From Aquimarina rhabdastrellae (GTDB lineage Bacteria; Bacteroidota; Bacteroidia; Flavobacteriales; Flavobacteriaceae), in the NCBI GenBank assembly GCA_947387485.1, contig CANDNT010000003.1, positions 1 to 64,000 on the forward strand: a stretch of DNA of 64,000 nt. The letters are read 5' to 3'. Below the pieces are notes generated by a model. That model worked only from the letters and a program-made list of their open reading frames with translations. It ran no database searches and had not been told where the DNA came from. Shown here piece by piece: positions 47,713 to 59,849 of this stretch. Positions within the stretch are counted from its first letter, which is position 1. Every line of letters begins with the position of its first letter. Position numbers and translations under genes: made by a program.

Positions 47713-49344
47713 TTATTTTTTATAAACCATTTCTCCATTTACATAAGTAGCATATACTTTTAAATCAGGAATTTCATCAACTGGCATTGTCATAATATCG
47801 TTTTCAAGGATAACGAAATCTGCATATTTACCTTTGGCTATACTTCCTTTTTCTTCTTCTTCAAAATTACTATAGGCTGCCCAAAGTGTCATCCCTTTTA
47901 AAGTTTCTTCTCTAGTTAGCGCATTCTCCATTTGAAAACCTTCTTCTGGATATTGCTTTAAGTCTTTACGAGCAACAGCTGCATAAAACGTATAAAACGG
48001 ACTAACATTCTCTACTGGATAATCTGTTCCTAATGCTAGTTTTCCTGTTTTCTCTAATAGTTTTTTATAGGCATATGCTCCCTTAATACGCTCTTCTCCT
48101 AGACGTTCATCTGCCCAATACATATCACTAGTCGCATGAGTAGGTTGTACACTCATTACTAAGTTATCATCTAATAATTCAAATTCTTCTGGTGCTACTA
48201 CCTGTGCATGCTCCACTCTCCATCTACGATCCTTTTTCCCTTTTAAAGCATTATAATATGTGCGCATTACCACCGCATTTGCAGAATCTCCTATAGCGTG
48301 TGTGTTCATCTGAAATGGAGATGCAGCTAAACGTTTTGCAAGCTTTTTAAATGCATCTATACCTATAACCATCGCTCCATGATGATTTTCTTTGTCACTA
48401 TACGGTTGTTTGAGTGTAGCTCCTCTAGATCCTAATGCCCCATCTGAATATACTTTAAAAGACCTAACATTTAAGCGTTCGGTTTTAATCGTTCCTCTTT
48501 TAATGAACTCATCTACATACTCTGGTACATTACTTACCATAGCATACATACGTATTTTTAGTGCATTTGCATGTTGTAAACTATCTACCAGATCAATCAC
48601 TCCTGGGCTCAATCCTGCATCATCTACCGTTGTTAACCCATAACTAAAATTAATTTGCTCAGCATCTTTAAGTCCTTGAATTTGCTCGCGCTTACTTGGT
48701 GCAGGAAAAGTAGCTTCTACCAACTCCATTGGGTTATCAATAAGTACTCCAGTTAATTTTCCGTCTTTGATTAAAATTTCTCCTCCTTCAACTTTAGTCT
48801 CGGTTGTGATTTTTGCTAAATCCAAGGCTGCTTGATTAACCAACATAGCATGACCATCTACACGTTTTACTGCTATCGGAGTATCAGGAAATAGACTATC
48901 CAATTTTTCTTTGGTAGGAAATTCTTTTATTTCCCAATCGTTTTGATCCCATCCTCTCCCTGTAATGTATGGTACTTTCTTTTCTTTTTGAAAAGCAACA
49001 ATACTTGCTACTACTTCGTCAAAGCTTTTGGTTCCTCTTAAATCTACTTTTTGTTGTTGTAACCCTAAACCATAAAAATGACAATGTGCATCAATCAATC
49101 CTGGAACAATAGTCTTTCCTGCTACATTGATTTTTTCTTTAACCTCATATGTTTTTTCAAGTGCTGCAACTGTACCTACAGCTTCAAACTTTCCTTGATG
49201 AATTATAAAAGCTTCTGCCTTAGGTTGTACATCATTAACCGTATAGATATTTGCATTATAAACTAATGTATCTGCGGTTTTCTTTGGTTCTTCACAAGAA
49301 CTTAAAGCTATTGCACATCCTAGTGCGAGTAGTGTTTTTTTCAT
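47713..49344 (-). CDS. amidohydrolase lipoprotein (YtcJ-like, amidohydrolase 3)
   Basis: About 543 residues. The signal peptide MKKTLLALGCAIALSSC gives a lipobox with Cys17; a start three codons earlier (49353) is equally open. Metal ligands are the HxH in DAHCHFYG, later H in NTHAIGDS and HAQVV, and the Asp in GTDYPVENV. Members cleave C-N bonds of small substrates; the exact one is unknown. Single-gene unit convergent with the methyltransferase and downstream of the RHS gene. Confidence 0.88.
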   Translation of the reverse strand: MKKTLLALGCAIALSSCEEPKKTADTLVYNANIYTVNDVQPKAEAFIIHQGKFEAVGTVAALEKTYEVKEKINVAGKTIVPGLIDAHCHFYGLGLQQQKVDLRGTKSFDEVVASIVAFQKEKKVPYITGRGWDQNDWEIKEFPTKEKLDSLFPDTPIAVKRVDGHAMLVNQAALDLAKITTETKVEGGEILIKDGKLTGVLIDNPMELVEATFPAPSKREQIQGLKDAEQINFSYGLTTVDDAGLSPGVIDLVDSLQHANALKIRMYAMVSNVPEYVDEFIKRGTIKTERLNVRSFKVYSDGALGSRGATLKQPYSDKENHHGAMVIGIDAFKKLAKRLAASPFQMNTHAIGDSANAVVMRTYYNALKGKKDRRWRVEHAQVVAPEEFELLDDNLVMSVQPTHATSDMYWADERLGEERIKGAYAYKKLLEKTGKLALGTDYPVENVSPFYTFYAAVARKDLKQYPEEGFQMENALTREETLKGMTLWAAYSNFEEEEKGSIAKGKYADFVILENDIMTMPVDEIPDLKVYATYVNGEMVYKK

Positions 49345-49443
49345 GCTTAGCATTATTGGTTTTACCAGTATAATGCTATAAAAATAAGCATTTTTGATTT
49401 TCTTTTTATGCTTTTATGTTTTTAGCGTTTGTTATATAACTAC

Positions 49444-49480
49444 AAAAAGCAGTCACCTATTTCTAGAGGACTGCCTTTTC
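49444..49480 (-). terminator. terminator after the RHS-metalloprotease gene
   Basis: GACTGCCTTT and AAAGCAGTC-type arms (49444-49454, 49469-49480) form a hairpin with one bulge, about 55 bp past the RHS stop on the minus strand, followed by a U-rich stretch. Confidence 0.6.
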
Positions 49481-49535
49481 AAATTTTTAATTAGATACTC
49501 ATTATTACTAAACAGTACACCAATGAGTAGCACTT

Positions 49536-52500
49536 CTAATTACCTAAGACACGATTAAACCATGCTTTTTTCACATATCTATATGGTTTTTCACTAGTTT
49601 TTTGATCACTATATTTTTCTTTATATTTATTATAGTTCTTTACTGCTCCTTTAACAATTCCATCTATAGTTCGTTGATCAGTTTGCATTGTTAAAGGATC
49701 TCCCATAAAGTTGTTTTCCCAACCATCATCAGGAGCAGAACTCTTTGAAAACCAATTATCTGAATATCTATCCTTTAATCCTACCAAATGTCCAAACTCA
49801 TGAGGATATATCGCATAATTCTCTCCAATATTGAGCTCTTTAGAATACCATGTTCCTGTATTTCCTATTATACCACTAACCTCTGATCTACCTTCTTCAT
49901 TTTTTACTTCTATTAAATTATCTCCTTCTTTGAGTTCTGTAGTTCCTTCATCATATACTTCAACACTTGTTTCAAATTTAACATCATATTCCCCTCCTTC
50001 ATCATCAGTATACACAAACTTATTATAATCACCAAATAACCCCTCTATTGCTTTTTGTATTTTATTTGCTTCTTTCGTATTAGCTCCACTTCCATAAATA
50101 TAAATTTGAGTGGTAACTGTAATAACATTATCTTTAATTGTAATTACCGTATCTTTTCCATCTGGATCTATCATAAGAGTGGGGTTATTTAATACATAAT
50201 TATATGGATTAATTCCAAAATAACTATCAGAATGAGGATCTATTTGTAACATTCTACCAAGAGTTGGATTATACATTCTAGCATGATAATCATACCAATC
50301 TAAACCTAATTCTTCGTTATCTTCTTTACCATTATAACCATAATTATGTTTACGTCCTGAAACTAGACTATTATAACCCTTTTGAACCATTCCAAAAGGA
50401 TAATAATTCTTTTCTTCTTTGATCTCTGTATTTTGATCTATAGTACCATTATTATCTAGATCTTGATATGATACTCTAATATTTCCTAGATGGTCTTTAT
50501 ATTGGTAAATATAATCAAAAGTTTCATCTCCTTTTGGTTCTATATAGCCTTCTGGATGATTAAAGAACTCTAAATTCCCATTCTTATATATATAATTACC
50601 TGAATACTCGGTTATGGTACTGTTACTACCTTCGGTTGCAATTTTCTTTTGCTTGATTCCTGTGGCATCGTATACATAGCTAATGTTTCCGTTATGTTCG
50701 GTATTAGCAATGTTTACTCCTGTTGGTAGGTTTAAGTGGTTATAACTGATATTGGTAATTCCTTTGTTATGATCAATTACCATATTTCCATTTACATCAT
50801 ACTCATATTCATTTACTGTCTGAGTATATTCCTTAAATCCAAAAGGTTGTGTTACGGCATCGTTTACACTTAATAGTTTGTTTCCTGTATCATAGCTATA
50901 GGTTAAATTATCCATCACTCCAAAGCTTGTCACGGCTTCGTTTAAATGTCCTTTTCGCTCTAGACGTAAGATATTCCCCATCTTGTCATAGCTTACGTTA
51001 CTTAAGTCATAACGTCCGCTATTGCTAATTGCTTGAGTGATTCTGTTTAAGGCATCATAGCTGTAGGTATAATGTCTTAAGGTGTTATCATTAGCTGTTT
51101 TCCAATGCGTCTCACTGATATTCCCGTTAAATAAGGCTGTTGCGCCTTGCTCTGGGGTATCATAGTTAAGCCTAAACCCAAACAGGTCTGTTCCTAAATT
51201 TTGAGTGTCATTGATCTGTTTTAACCATCCGCGTACGTTATAGCTATAATCTACACTTTGCAAGGCTGCTGTTGCGGTTGTTTTTCCTCCTACATCTTTT
51301 CTAATCAGTTGTCCTAATTCGTCATAGTGGTTGCTTAGGATACGTTCTGTAGGTAGTTCATTGATCTGTTGTTCTTGTGTCAATAAGCGTCCCATATGAT
51401 CGTAAGTAAACACATCTGTTGTACATAGGATTTTTCCGTCCTTGATATGCTTGGTAAAGGTCTTTAATGGTTTTCCTACAAAGTCTAACTGCGTTAGTGT
51501 CCATGTATCTGTGCCTAGGTATTCATTCTTTACTAGGTTATCCCATAAGCGTCCTTTTTCGTCATAATAATTAGTCGTCGTTATCCATTTATCGGTATCG
51601 AGTACGCGTACTTGTCCTACTGTTAGTAATCCTTTTACCGCTGTTGTCGCTGTCATTCCTTCCCAAGTTAGGTTGGTTGTTCCTGGATCTAATGGTGGAA
51701 TGCTTCCTAATGCATAATCATCGTAATAATTTACAGTTAGTAGTGTCATTCCTGTTGTTGGGAATGCATTCTGGGTATAGTAAAAACTAAATCCATCTAC
51801 TTGCTGTACAGTTGTACGTGCTTCCCATAAGGTAGTGCTTTGGTTCACTACTGTTTGTAAGGCTGCTCTATCACGACTATCATTGATCTTTCCTGTATAG
51901 ACTACACGTCCTAAGGCATCGTATTTGGTAAATAACCAAATACCTTGTGCTTTTAGATTGGCATCTTGGCTTAATACGGGTTGGTCTAGTTTGTTATATA
52001 CGATCGTTTCCCATCCTTTTCCTGGGATTTTCTTTTCGATCAATCGATTTCTATAATCGTATTTGTATTGATAGCAGAGTTCGGCAAGCTCACTCTGGCT
52101 TACGCCATCTGTTGTTGTTACCTTAGGTGGTAATACATAGGTTAGGTTTCCGTAATCATCATAGACATAATAAGTATCATGAGCTACCTGATTATTATAC
52201 GTACGTTTTAAAACTACTTGTCCTGTTTTGTTTTTAAACTCTTCTGTGGTATGGTCTTTTCCTTTACTATAGCTCCAGTTTTCGTCTCTGATAATGATTT
52301 TACTTAATTCTCCTGCCGCATAACTTCCTATTTTTATCAACGTAGGATTTCCATTAATGATATCTACATCAAAGTCAATAACTTCGTCAACCACATTGGT
52401 ATGATATGCAGTTTTGATGGTATGGTTTTTAGAAACTTTCTCATCATAATCATCAATCACTGGAATTAACTCTTTTAAATCAATACTTATAGTTGTATCT

Positions 52501-55500
52501 AATCCTGTAAGAGGTTGTAATGTTTCTGTTGTTGATGATAAAACAAAATCATTATTTATTAGTTCTAATTTATAGGTTGTTTGATTTCCCTGATTATCTA
52601 TTAAAAACCCTAAATCCAAATATTCTATAGTAGGAAAAGTGTTCACTCTATCAATTACTCCTAATGTTAATGGTTCTGGCTGATTTGATAATCTTAAAAA
52701 ACCTCCTTTAATAGTTAATGTAAAAATATTTTCTCTATTAATCTCTACTAGAACTTGTCTCTTACCATCTTCTTCATCTTCTTCTGGTTGATCTCTTTCT
52801 GGATCAAAGAAATCATCCATAAACCAGTGTTTCTTTGTAGGCCCATAATAAAACTCTGGCATGTCTCTATACGTTACATTGATCAACTCTACATTTTTAG
52901 GGTCATATTGCCATTGTTCTCCTGGTGCTGCTTGTTCTATTATTCTATTAAATGGTGATGCTTCATAAACACTTTGCGAGTACGCATTTACTTTTGGAGT
53001 TATTAAATGTGCAAAATCTTGAGCATATTTCGTTTTATAATAGGCTTGTATATCTTGTTGGACATCTACATTTTTATAACTTCCTGCTATTACTCCACTT
53101 TCAAAAGGTAAGTATTGCTTATCTTGTCTTCCTAGCTCGTCATATGTAATATGTGTTACTATATCTTTTTTGCTTGGACTAGCTTTGATTCCTATCTGTT
53201 GTTTTGCTCTTCCTAATCCATCAAAATAGGTAATACTCTCGATTACATCACTATTTGTCGCGTTATCACTAGTTGAACTTATTGTTTCTTGCTTAGGTGT
53301 TTGATAAGCTCTCACATATACATAATTCTCATCACTTAATGTAGGTGCTATATAATAATCTAATGGGCATCCTTGCTCTGTTCCTGCTACATTAGGGCAA
53401 TTATCATCTGCATTTACTACATAATTAACAGGTTGTTCACAAGCTTGTTGTGCTTCATTAGGGTCTCCATATCCATCTCCATCTATATCTGCATACCATG
53501 TACTTGATTGATTAACGGTATAATTAATTGCTTGGGCAACACTCCAACATCTAGAAGTATTATGTCTAGCTCTTAAATAATATATATTTCCAGTAGTTCT
53601 GGTTACACTTGTACTACTATTGGTGATATCTGTTCCAGTAAGGGTATCTTGCCAATAATACGTTACATTATTAGGAACTGTTGAATATGTCAAAATCGTT
53701 TGACCACATTGCTGATCTATAGCCACTGTTGTAGGTATGTCTGGAGTTTCTTGTATGGCATAAGTTGCTTCTCTCGCCGTACTCCAACACCCTTGATTAT
53801 TTCTTGCTCTTAGATAATACGTATTACCAGTAGTTCTTGTGATCGTTGCATTACTATTAGTTGTACTTGTACCACTTGAATTACTCTGCCAATAATATGT
53901 CACTCCGCTAGGTGGATTACGTCTGGTAAGGATACTTTGTCCACACTGATTAGCTACAGTTACAACTGGAGGAACAGCTGGATTAGTTTTTACAGTATAA
54001 GTCACTTCTCTCGCTGTACTCCAACATCCTTGATTATTTCTTGCTCTTAGATAATACGTATTCCCACTAGTTCTTGTGAGCGTTACATCACTATTAGCTG
54101 TACTTGTCCCTGTTGAACTACTTTGCCAATAATACGTTTCTCCACTTGGTGGATTACTTCTTGTAAGAACACTTTGCCCACACTGATTAGCTACAGTTAC
54201 AATTGGAGGAACAGTTGGATTAGTTTTTATAGTATACGTTACCTCTCTCGCTGTACTCCAACATCCTGTAGTATTATCATATGCTCTAAGATAATATTGT
54301 GTTCCGCTATGACGTCTTATCGTACGTTCATCATTTGTTCTGTCTGTTCCAGTTGAACTACTTTGCCAATACACTTGATAACTATTCCCTACTGGGTTTT
54401 CATGTGTTAGCTCTGTATATCCACAATAATTATCTATAACCGCTATTGTTGGTGTAACAGGTGTATTTTTAATCGTATAGTTAATAGTCCTTACTGTACT
54501 CCAACACCCTTGACTACTTCTTGCTCTTAAATAATAGGTATTACCACTAGTTCTTGTGATCGTTGTATTACTATTAGCTGTACTTGTTCCAGCCGAACTA
54601 CTCTGCCAATAATATGTCACTCCATTTGGTGGGTTACTTCTCGTTAATACACTACTACCACAATTATTACTTACTGTTACTGCTGGTGGCATAGCTGGTA
54701 CTGCTTTAACACTATATCTTATAGTTCTTGCTGTACTCCAACACCCTTTACTATTTCTAGCTCTTAGGTAATATGTACTACCACTAATTCTTGTAATACT
54801 TGCCTCACTATTAAATGTACTTGTTCCCGTTGAGCTATTCTGCCAATAATACGTTACGCCACTAGGTGGATTATTTCTTGTTAATACACTACTGCCACAA
54901 TTGTTATTTACTGTTACTGCTGGTGGTGTAGCTGGTACTGCTTTGATACTATAACTTACGGTTCTTGCTGTACTCCAACATCCTTGGCTGCTTCTTGCTC
55001 TTAGATAATAGGTATTACCACTAGTTCTTGTAAGCGTTGCATTATTATTGGCTGTACTTGTTCCACTTGAATTACTTTGCCAATAATATGTCACCCCGCT
55101 AGGTGGATTACTTCTTGTTAATACGCTATTACCACAATTATTACTTACAGTTACTATTGGTGGCGTAGTCGGTATAGTTTTAATGCTATAATTTACTGCT
55201 CGAGCTGTCCCCCAACATCCTTGACTGCTTCTTCCTCTAAGATAATATGTACTACCTGTAGCTCTTGTGATCGTTGTATTACTATTAGCTGTACTTGTCC
55301 CTGTTGAACTACTTTGCCAGTAATAGGTCACTCCGCTAGGCGGATTATTTCTTGTTAATACACTATTATTACAATTATTATTTACCGTTACTGCTGGCGG
55401 TGTACTTGGTACTGCTTTAATACTATAATTTACTACCCGAGCTGCACTCCAACATCTTGTGATACTATTATATGCTCTTAAGTAATATCGTGTTCCACTA

Positions 55501-56180
55501 TAACGTCTTATCGTACGTTCATTAGATGTTTTACTCGTTCCATTAGGATTACTTTGCCAATATATTTGATAGCTACTTCCTACTGGGTTATTATGTGTTA
55601 ATTCTGCATAACCACAATAATTATTAACTGTAACTGCAATTGGAGTACTTACTGTATTCACTGTATAACTAATCGTTCGTGCTGAACTCCAACAACCTGT
55701 ATTATTTAGTCTAGCTCTTAGATAATATGTACTACCGCTAGTTCTAGTAATACTTACTGCACTATTAGCCGTACTAGTACCACTTGCACTACTTTGCCAA
55801 TAATAGGTTACACCACTAGGAGGATTATTTCTAGTTAATGTTGTTACTCCACAAGTATTGCTTACGGTTACTGTACTTGGGTTGCTTGGTTTATCTTCAT
55901 CTATACGTCCATCACAATCGTTATCGATCCCATCACATAATTCTACTGCTCCTGGGTATATAGTTGCATTGCTATCATTACAATCTGTATTACTTAATAC
56001 ATATCCAGGTGCTGCTGTTTTTCTTTGATCCACCAATAATCCACTATTGGTTCCATATCCATCCCCATCGGCATCTCGATAATAGGTCGGTTTATTTCCT
56101 CCATCAGGAAGCAAAATCTGTCCCCACATACTCCCTGTACATAACAGCAGTATGAGGTATATATATTTATTTATTTGCAT
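49536..56180 (-). CDS. RHS repeat protein with ten Ig-like repeats and C-terminal metalloprotease domain
   Basis: 2214 residues. The signal peptide is at 1-21. A D/N-rich MopE-type metal-binding motif ([18 protein letters not shown]) occupies ~35-95. Ten ~79-residue repeats span ~98-888, then a second D/N-rich stretch, a DUF6443 domain (~920-1080), RHS/YD repeats, and the RHS core ([35 protein letters not shown]; ~1890-2005). The tip (~2005-2214) has [11 protein letters not shown] with His2127, Glu2128, His2131 and Asp2137, and a later Met-rich [10 protein letters not shown] that may be the Met-turn: a metzincin-like zinc protease. It starts 10 bp after the partner RHS gene. No immunity gene is apparent downstream. 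Confidence 0.92.
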   Translation of the reverse strand: MQINKYIYLILLLCTGSMWGQILLPDGGNKPTYYRDADGDGYGTNSGLLVDQRKTAAPGYVLSNTDCNDSNATIYPGAVELCDGIDNDCDGRIDEDKPSNPSTVTVSNTCGVTTLTRNNPPSGVTYYWQSSASGTSTANSAVSITRTSGSTYYLRARLNNTGCWSSARTISYTVNTVSTPIAVTVNNYCGYAELTHNNPVGSSYQIYWQSNPNGTSKTSNERTIRRYSGTRYYLRAYNSITRCWSAARVVNYSIKAVPSTPPAVTVNNNCNNSVLTRNNPPSGVTYYWQSSSTGTSTANSNTTITRATGSTYYLRGRSSQGCWGTARAVNYSIKTIPTTPPIVTVSNNCGNSVLTRSNPPSGVTYYWQSNSSGTSTANNNATLTRTSGNTYYLRARSSQGCWSTARTVSYSIKAVPATPPAVTVNNNCGSSVLTRNNPPSGVTYYWQNSSTGTSTFNSEASITRISGSTYYLRARNSKGCWSTARTIRYSVKAVPAMPPAVTVSNNCGSSVLTRSNPPNGVTYYWQSSSAGTSTANSNTTITRTSGNTYYLRARSSQGCWSTVRTINYTIKNTPVTPTIAVIDNYCGYTELTHENPVGNSYQVYWQSSSTGTDRTNDERTIRRHSGTQYYLRAYDNTTGCWSTAREVTYTIKTNPTVPPIVTVANQCGQSVLTRSNPPSGETYYWQSSSTGTSTANSDVTLTRTSGNTYYLRARNNQGCWSTAREVTYTVKTNPAVPPVVTVANQCGQSILTRRNPPSGVTYYWQSNSSGTSTTNSNATITRTTGNTYYLRARNNQGCWSTAREATYAIQETPDIPTTVAIDQQCGQTILTYSTVPNNVTYYWQDTLTGTDITNSSTSVTRTTGNIYYLRARHNTSRCWSVAQAINYTVNQSSTWYADIDGDGYGDPNEAQQACEQPVNYVVNADDNCPNVAGTEQGCPLDYYIAPTLSDENYVYVRAYQTPKQETISSTSDNATNSDVIESITYFDGLGRAKQQIGIKASPSKKDIVTHITYDELGRQDKQYLPFESGVIAGSYKNVDVQQDIQAYYKTKYAQDFAHLITPKVNAYSQSVYEASPFNRIIEQAAPGEQWQYDPKNVELINVTYRDMPEFYYGPTKKHWFMDDFFDPERDQPEEDEEDGKRQVLVEINRENIFTLTIKGGFLRLSNQPEPLTLGVIDRVNTFPTIEYLDLGFLIDNQGNQTTYKLELINNDFVLSSTTETLQPLTGLDTTISIDLKELIPVIDDYDEKVSKNHTIKTAYHTNVVDEVIDFDVDIINGNPTLIKIGSYAAGELSKIIIRDENWSYSKGKDHTTEEFKNKTGQVVLKRTYNNQVAHDTYYVYDDYGNLTYVLPPKVTTTDGVSQSELAELCYQYKYDYRNRLIEKKIPGKGWETIVYNKLDQPVLSQDANLKAQGIWLFTKYDALGRVVYTGKINDSRDRAALQTVVNQSTTLWEARTTVQQVDGFSFYYTQNAFPTTGMTLLTVNYYDDYALGSIPPLDPGTTNLTWEGMTATTAVKGLLTVGQVRVLDTDKWITTTNYYDEKGRLWDNLVKNEYLGTDTWTLTQLDFVGKPLKTFTKHIKDGKILCTTDVFTYDHMGRLLTQEQQINELPTERILSNHYDELGQLIRKDVGGKTTATAALQSVDYSYNVRGWLKQINDTQNLGTDLFGFRLNYDTPEQGATALFNGNISETHWKTANDNTLRHYTYSYDALNRITQAISNSGRYDLSNVSYDKMGNILRLERKGHLNEAVTSFGVMDNLTYSYDTGNKLLSVNDAVTQPFGFKEYTQTVNEYEYDVNGNMVIDHNKGITNISYNHLNLPTGVNIANTEHNGNISYVYDATGIKQKKIATEGSNSTITEYSGNYIYKNGNLEFFNHPEGYIEPKGDETFDYIYQYKDHLGNIRVSYQDLDNNGTIDQNTEIKEEKNYYPFGMVQKGYNSLVSGRKHNYGYNGKEDNEELGLDWYDYHARMYNPTLGRMLQIDPHSDSYFGINPYNYVLNNPTLMIDPDGKDTVITIKDNVITVTTQIYIYGSGANTKEANKIQKAIEGLFGDYNKFVYTDDEGGEYDVKFETSVEVYDEGTTELKEGDNLIEVKNEEGRSEVSGIIGNTGTWYSKELNIGENYAIYPHEFGHLVGLKDRYSDNWFSKSSAPDDGWENNFMGDPLTMQTDQRTIDGIVKGAVKNYNKYKEKYSDQKTSEKPYRYVKKAWFNRVLGN
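53515..55885 (-). repeat. ten tandem ~79-residue repeats in the RHS protein
   Basis: Ten copies of a ~237-bp unit, each ending in YYLRA(R/Y)..CW. Eight are of type A ([17 protein letters not shown]) and two (the second and seventh) of type B ([16 protein letters not shown] with RTIRR). Order A-B-A-A-A-A-B-A-A-A, with B every fifth copy, suggests block duplication. The cysteines of each unit (C near the start and in CW) could pair. Confidence 0.88.
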
Positions 56181-56190
56181 CGTTTTTTGA

Positions 56191-59100
56191 TTAATTTTTA
56201 TAGTTGTATTGATATTCTGTTATAATATTTCCGTCCTGATCTTTTACTTCTTTTACTCGGTGTAAATTGTCATAACTATAGTGCATAGTATAACCTTTAG
56301 GATCTACCATCTTTAACACACCTACTTGTGGCTTATAACTATAAGTACTAATAAAAGCTTGTGGTAATCTTTCCCGTATCTTATTTAATTCACTTAGTAA
56401 TACCGTTCCATCTAGGTTTTGCAATTCTGCAATACTTACTTCTAACAATGCAATAGCTTCTGCATAGGTTGCATTTTCTATTTTTGCTACTGGATATTGG
56501 TAATTGTATCCCCATATCACTGCTGTTGGTGTTCCTTTTATATCTTCTGCTGGAGTTGCTCCTTCGGCTATAATGGGGTAATATTCTAATAGGTTTCCTT
56601 TTGCGTCATATTTACTGTACTTCATTCTTCCTTCTAGTGGCGCTCCACCTTTGGCTTGTAATTGTTTTGCTGGCTTAAACAACTTATCGTGATATATGCC
56701 TGGTAAAGATATCTCTGTATAATCGGTTTGACTATGCGTTATTAATATTCCGTCCTTTTTGGTTTTGGTTGCGATTATAGGAGTAATGATATTAGCATCT
56801 CTTACCATTGAAGAAGCTATCCCACTTGAGAAATCATAACTATAATAGTTTTCTTGCTCTATAGTACTACCCTCACTGTCAACCGCTATTGTTTTCTTTA
56901 ATTGATTTTTATTATCATATTGCAGTTGTTGTACACTTTGCATTTCTTCTGGATAATATTGCTTGGTAGTTATTCTAGAAACTAAATACCTTGTATCTAT
57001 TTCTTTATATAAATCATATTTATAATATTCTCTAAAATCATACTCATCAGGATTTAGTATAGCACATTCTCCTTCTCGTTTTATTTTATATGCTAATTTT
57101 ATACTTTTGGGGTGATTAGGATTTGAATCAAAAGAACCATTAAATATACTAACTGTTTTATATTCTCGCTCCTCTTGTTGCTTAATGATTTCTTCTTTAT
57201 TTTTTTCATCATATTCGTAGATATGTTGTGTAAGTAACCTTCCCATATCTTGATCTACTCCTTGAGGTACTATGGGATACACATCAAAATTTCTTACTGT
57301 ATATCCATATGTACTTTCTGTATATCCCTGTGGATAAACAAGTTTGTATGTTGAATCATCAAAATTCCACACACCTGTTCCTATGTAATTCAATACTCCA
57401 CCATCTGTTAAAGGCATTATACATTCTCCAGGTACATTACAATCAGATCTTCCTGTTAACGCTATTGTTTTTTTATCTTGATAGGTTCTTACTTTAGTAT
57501 ATATTACAGGAACTCCTTGATTAAGATTCAAGCGATTATAAGGCATTGAATTATAATTATTTCTTGTCTGTTCACTTATAATAATTCCTGCTCCTCCATT
57601 TGTGGTATTACTTCCTACATTACAACAATATGATAACCTATATTGATTACTTGCTATAGCTATTTGCAATTCTTTTCCTGAAGAATATCCATCTTCGGCA
57701 ACATAATCATAATATCTCGTGGTTGCTCTTTGTGATTCACTACTGTAATCTGTAATTGATTTGATTCGTATACCTCCTACTTCTTCACTTAAAAACTCAG
57801 GTGTTTCTTCTCCATTTGTTCTCGGAGCTTTATAAAAACGTACGCGTAAGCGTCCTTCAACTTTTTTTCTGTTTTGATCTGTCCATATACTAAGTCTATA
57901 AGTTCCTGGTTTGATCTCTATTTTTCCTCCACTAGATCCACTCACTCGTATGGTCTCTGTATTAGGTACGGTATATTTATCATCAATCTCTTCATACAAA
58001 TGTGGACACATAGCTGGCACTTCATCACTATTTATAGCGCGTAATTGTGTTGCTAAAGCATCATATTGAGTTGAAGATGCACAAGATCCTTCTCCTGCTA
58101 CTCGTGTCATTGATATTCCTGAAAAAGAAATACCTACCGAGGTAAGTTCATGTTTTATCTCTGCTATAGTTGGCTCTGTAAATGTATATGTATATGATAC
58201 TTCTTTACGTTGTGGTTGTCTTGTGGTTTCATCTGATTTAAATTTTAAATCTATCTCCCAGTTAGGTGCTAAGTTTGCATTGTTTTCTATTACTTCAGCA
58301 TAAGGCTTCTTTACCGTATTTTGTTCGTATGCAATTTCACTATATCCTTTGGTAGGATAAATGATTTTTTTTAATGCACCTGCACTTGCATGTGTAAAGC
58401 TAGGTCTCTTATCTGCTTTATAACTTGTTCCTGCTACATTGACACCATACTGGTTATTTTTTCCATTATAAAACCCCCATAAGTCCTGCTTAAAGGCATT
58501 GGCATTTTCATTATTTAAAAAACCTGGTATTTGATTTTTATTTTGATATTCAAAACTATAATAGTGCTCTCCATTTCTGGTGATCTGCTTGAGCATATCT
58601 CTGGTTCCCTCATAGTCCAAACTATAATTCCAGACAATTGTATTACTAAATTTATCTACTACATATATTCCCTCATAGAGTACACGATCATTACTTCCTT
58701 GTGCTATTAAATTTCTACTAAAAGACACCTTACTGTTAGTACCTTCTATTCTACTTAGCAGTTTTCTGGTAATTTTTGTTTTAGAAACTCCATCTGTATA
58801 AGTAGTAAGTTGAGTTGGTAATCCATTCCCACAGGTTATTTCTGCTTCATTTGTACTCCCTGTAGCATAATAATCATAACTAATATAGCTATCATTATTA
58901 TAACTAAAATTTAAGGTTTCTCCATTAGGATAAATTACTTCTGATAATTGCCAGCTTGATACATTATGGGTAAAAGCATCGTTATATACATTGTAATTTC
59001 CTCCATAAGGTTCATTTAATTCTTGCTCATAAAAACGATATTTTATTCCTTGATCATCGGTTACTATAAAGCCATTAAATTCTATCTTCTTTGAAGTCTT

Positions 59101-59700
59101 CCAATCAAATTCAACGATATAATTATGTTCTGATAAATATACTGGACTTTTATCTAATCCTACTTTAAACGAAAAACTAATACCATTTACACTTACATAA
59201 TATTTATCTGCTTCTCCATCTAAATCTCCATTAATAAGTTGTCTTGATATCTCTTCTGTTAATAACGTATTTCCATATAAAAAAGGATTTACTAATCGTT
59301 CTCGTTCTTCTCGTATTCCATAATAACCATTAGGATGTTCATCAGGGATTCCTCTAACTTCTCGAGTAACCACTCCACCTGCATTTAAATTCCATCCTAA
59401 ACCTGTAATTGATGGTTTATCTTGATAGATCAAACCTTTAAAGTTATAGCTTAAACTCACTGGCCAGCTATACCCTCCTATACTAGAAATATTGTAAATA
59501 GGTATGGGAAAGTTCATTTGTCCTGTACTTAAATTTACAGGAACATTACCATAGTTTCCTAGACTTGCCGCTTCTGGAGATACCGGAAAAGGTATCAGGT
59601 TAACATCCCTTTCTTCACCCGATCCTGCGTCTTGAGCATACATTATTCCGCTTATGATACACACCAATAGCGTGCACCACAGCTTGCTGTAGTGTTTCAT
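56191..59700 (-). CDS. RHS/YD-repeat companion protein
   Basis: 1169 residues: signal peptide (SGIMYAQ), N-terminal SpvB/TcdB-like region opening [20 protein letters not shown] and [20 protein letters not shown], and a YD-type end ([20 protein letters not shown]). There is no RHS core signature and no toxin tip, so it is probably the first half of a two-part RHS system, as seen in other Bacteroidota. It has its own promoter and is followed after 10 bp by the metalloprotease-bearing RHS gene. Confidence 0.88.
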   Translation of the reverse strand: MKHYSKLWCTLLVCIISGIMYAQDAGSGEERDVNLIPFPVSPEAASLGNYGNVPVNLSTGQMNFPIPIYNISSIGGYSWPVSLSYNFKGLIYQDKPSITGLGWNLNAGGVVTREVRGIPDEHPNGYYGIREERERLVNPFLYGNTLLTEEISRQLINGDLDGEADKYYVSVNGISFSFKVGLDKSPVYLSEHNYIVEFDWKTSKKIEFNGFIVTDDQGIKYRFYEQELNEPYGGNYNVYNDAFTHNVSSWQLSEVIYPNGETLNFSYNNDSYISYDYYATGSTNEAEITCGNGLPTQLTTYTDGVSKTKITRKLLSRIEGTNSKVSFSRNLIAQGSNDRVLYEGIYVVDKFSNTIVWNYSLDYEGTRDMLKQITRNGEHYYSFEYQNKNQIPGFLNNENANAFKQDLWGFYNGKNNQYGVNVAGTSYKADKRPSFTHASAGALKKIIYPTKGYSEIAYEQNTVKKPYAEVIENNANLAPNWEIDLKFKSDETTRQPQRKEVSYTYTFTEPTIAEIKHELTSVGISFSGISMTRVAGEGSCASSTQYDALATQLRAINSDEVPAMCPHLYEEIDDKYTVPNTETIRVSGSSGGKIEIKPGTYRLSIWTDQNRKKVEGRLRVRFYKAPRTNGEETPEFLSEEVGGIRIKSITDYSSESQRATTRYYDYVAEDGYSSGKELQIAIASNQYRLSYCCNVGSNTTNGGAGIIISEQTRNNYNSMPYNRLNLNQGVPVIYTKVRTYQDKKTIALTGRSDCNVPGECIMPLTDGGVLNYIGTGVWNFDDSTYKLVYPQGYTESTYGYTVRNFDVYPIVPQGVDQDMGRLLTQHIYEYDEKNKEEIIKQQEEREYKTVSIFNGSFDSNPNHPKSIKLAYKIKREGECAILNPDEYDFREYYKYDLYKEIDTRYLVSRITTKQYYPEEMQSVQQLQYDNKNQLKKTIAVDSEGSTIEQENYYSYDFSSGIASSMVRDANIITPIIATKTKKDGILITHSQTDYTEISLPGIYHDKLFKPAKQLQAKGGAPLEGRMKYSKYDAKGNLLEYYPIIAEGATPAEDIKGTPTAVIWGYNYQYPVAKIENATYAEAIALLEVSIAELQNLDGTVLLSELNKIRERLPQAFISTYSYKPQVGVLKMVDPKGYTMHYSYDNLHRVKEVKDQDGNIITEYQYNYKN

Positions 59701-59738
59701 ACTTGTTCGTTTTTTTTGATTAATACTTTATTAAGCTA

Positions 59739-59770
59739 CAAATTTACGGAAAAACCTTTTTTTTAACAAG
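59739..59770 (-). promoter_or_regulatory. promoter of the RHS operon
   Basis: CTTG (59767-59770; consensus TTTG), a 20-bp spacer and TAAATTTG (59739-59746) on the minus strand, 38 bp before the ATG at 59700. Confidence 0.65.
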
Positions 59771-59792
59771 TCTTAACATTATTCTGAAATAT

Positions 59793-59824
59793 AAAAAGCG
59801 CTCAGTAAAACTGAGCGCCTTTTA
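59793..59824 (-). terminator. terminator after the outer-membrane barrel gene
   Basis: AAGCGCTCAG (59796-59805) pairs with CTGAGCGC-CTT (59811-59821); the loop is 5 nt and A/T runs flank it. It separates the outer-membrane/TPR operon from the RHS operon. Confidence 0.82.
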
Positions 59825-59849
59825 GTTTTGATTCTTTTATCTATATACT

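Noticed and set aside
49354..49535. A small immunity gene after the RHS-metalloprotease gene
   Set aside because: No ORF with a sensible start and length is present in these 180 bp; a terminator occupies the middle.
53515..55885. CRISPR array in the regularly repeated region
   Set aside because: Units are ~237 bp, coding in one frame, without short identical repeats and unique spacers.
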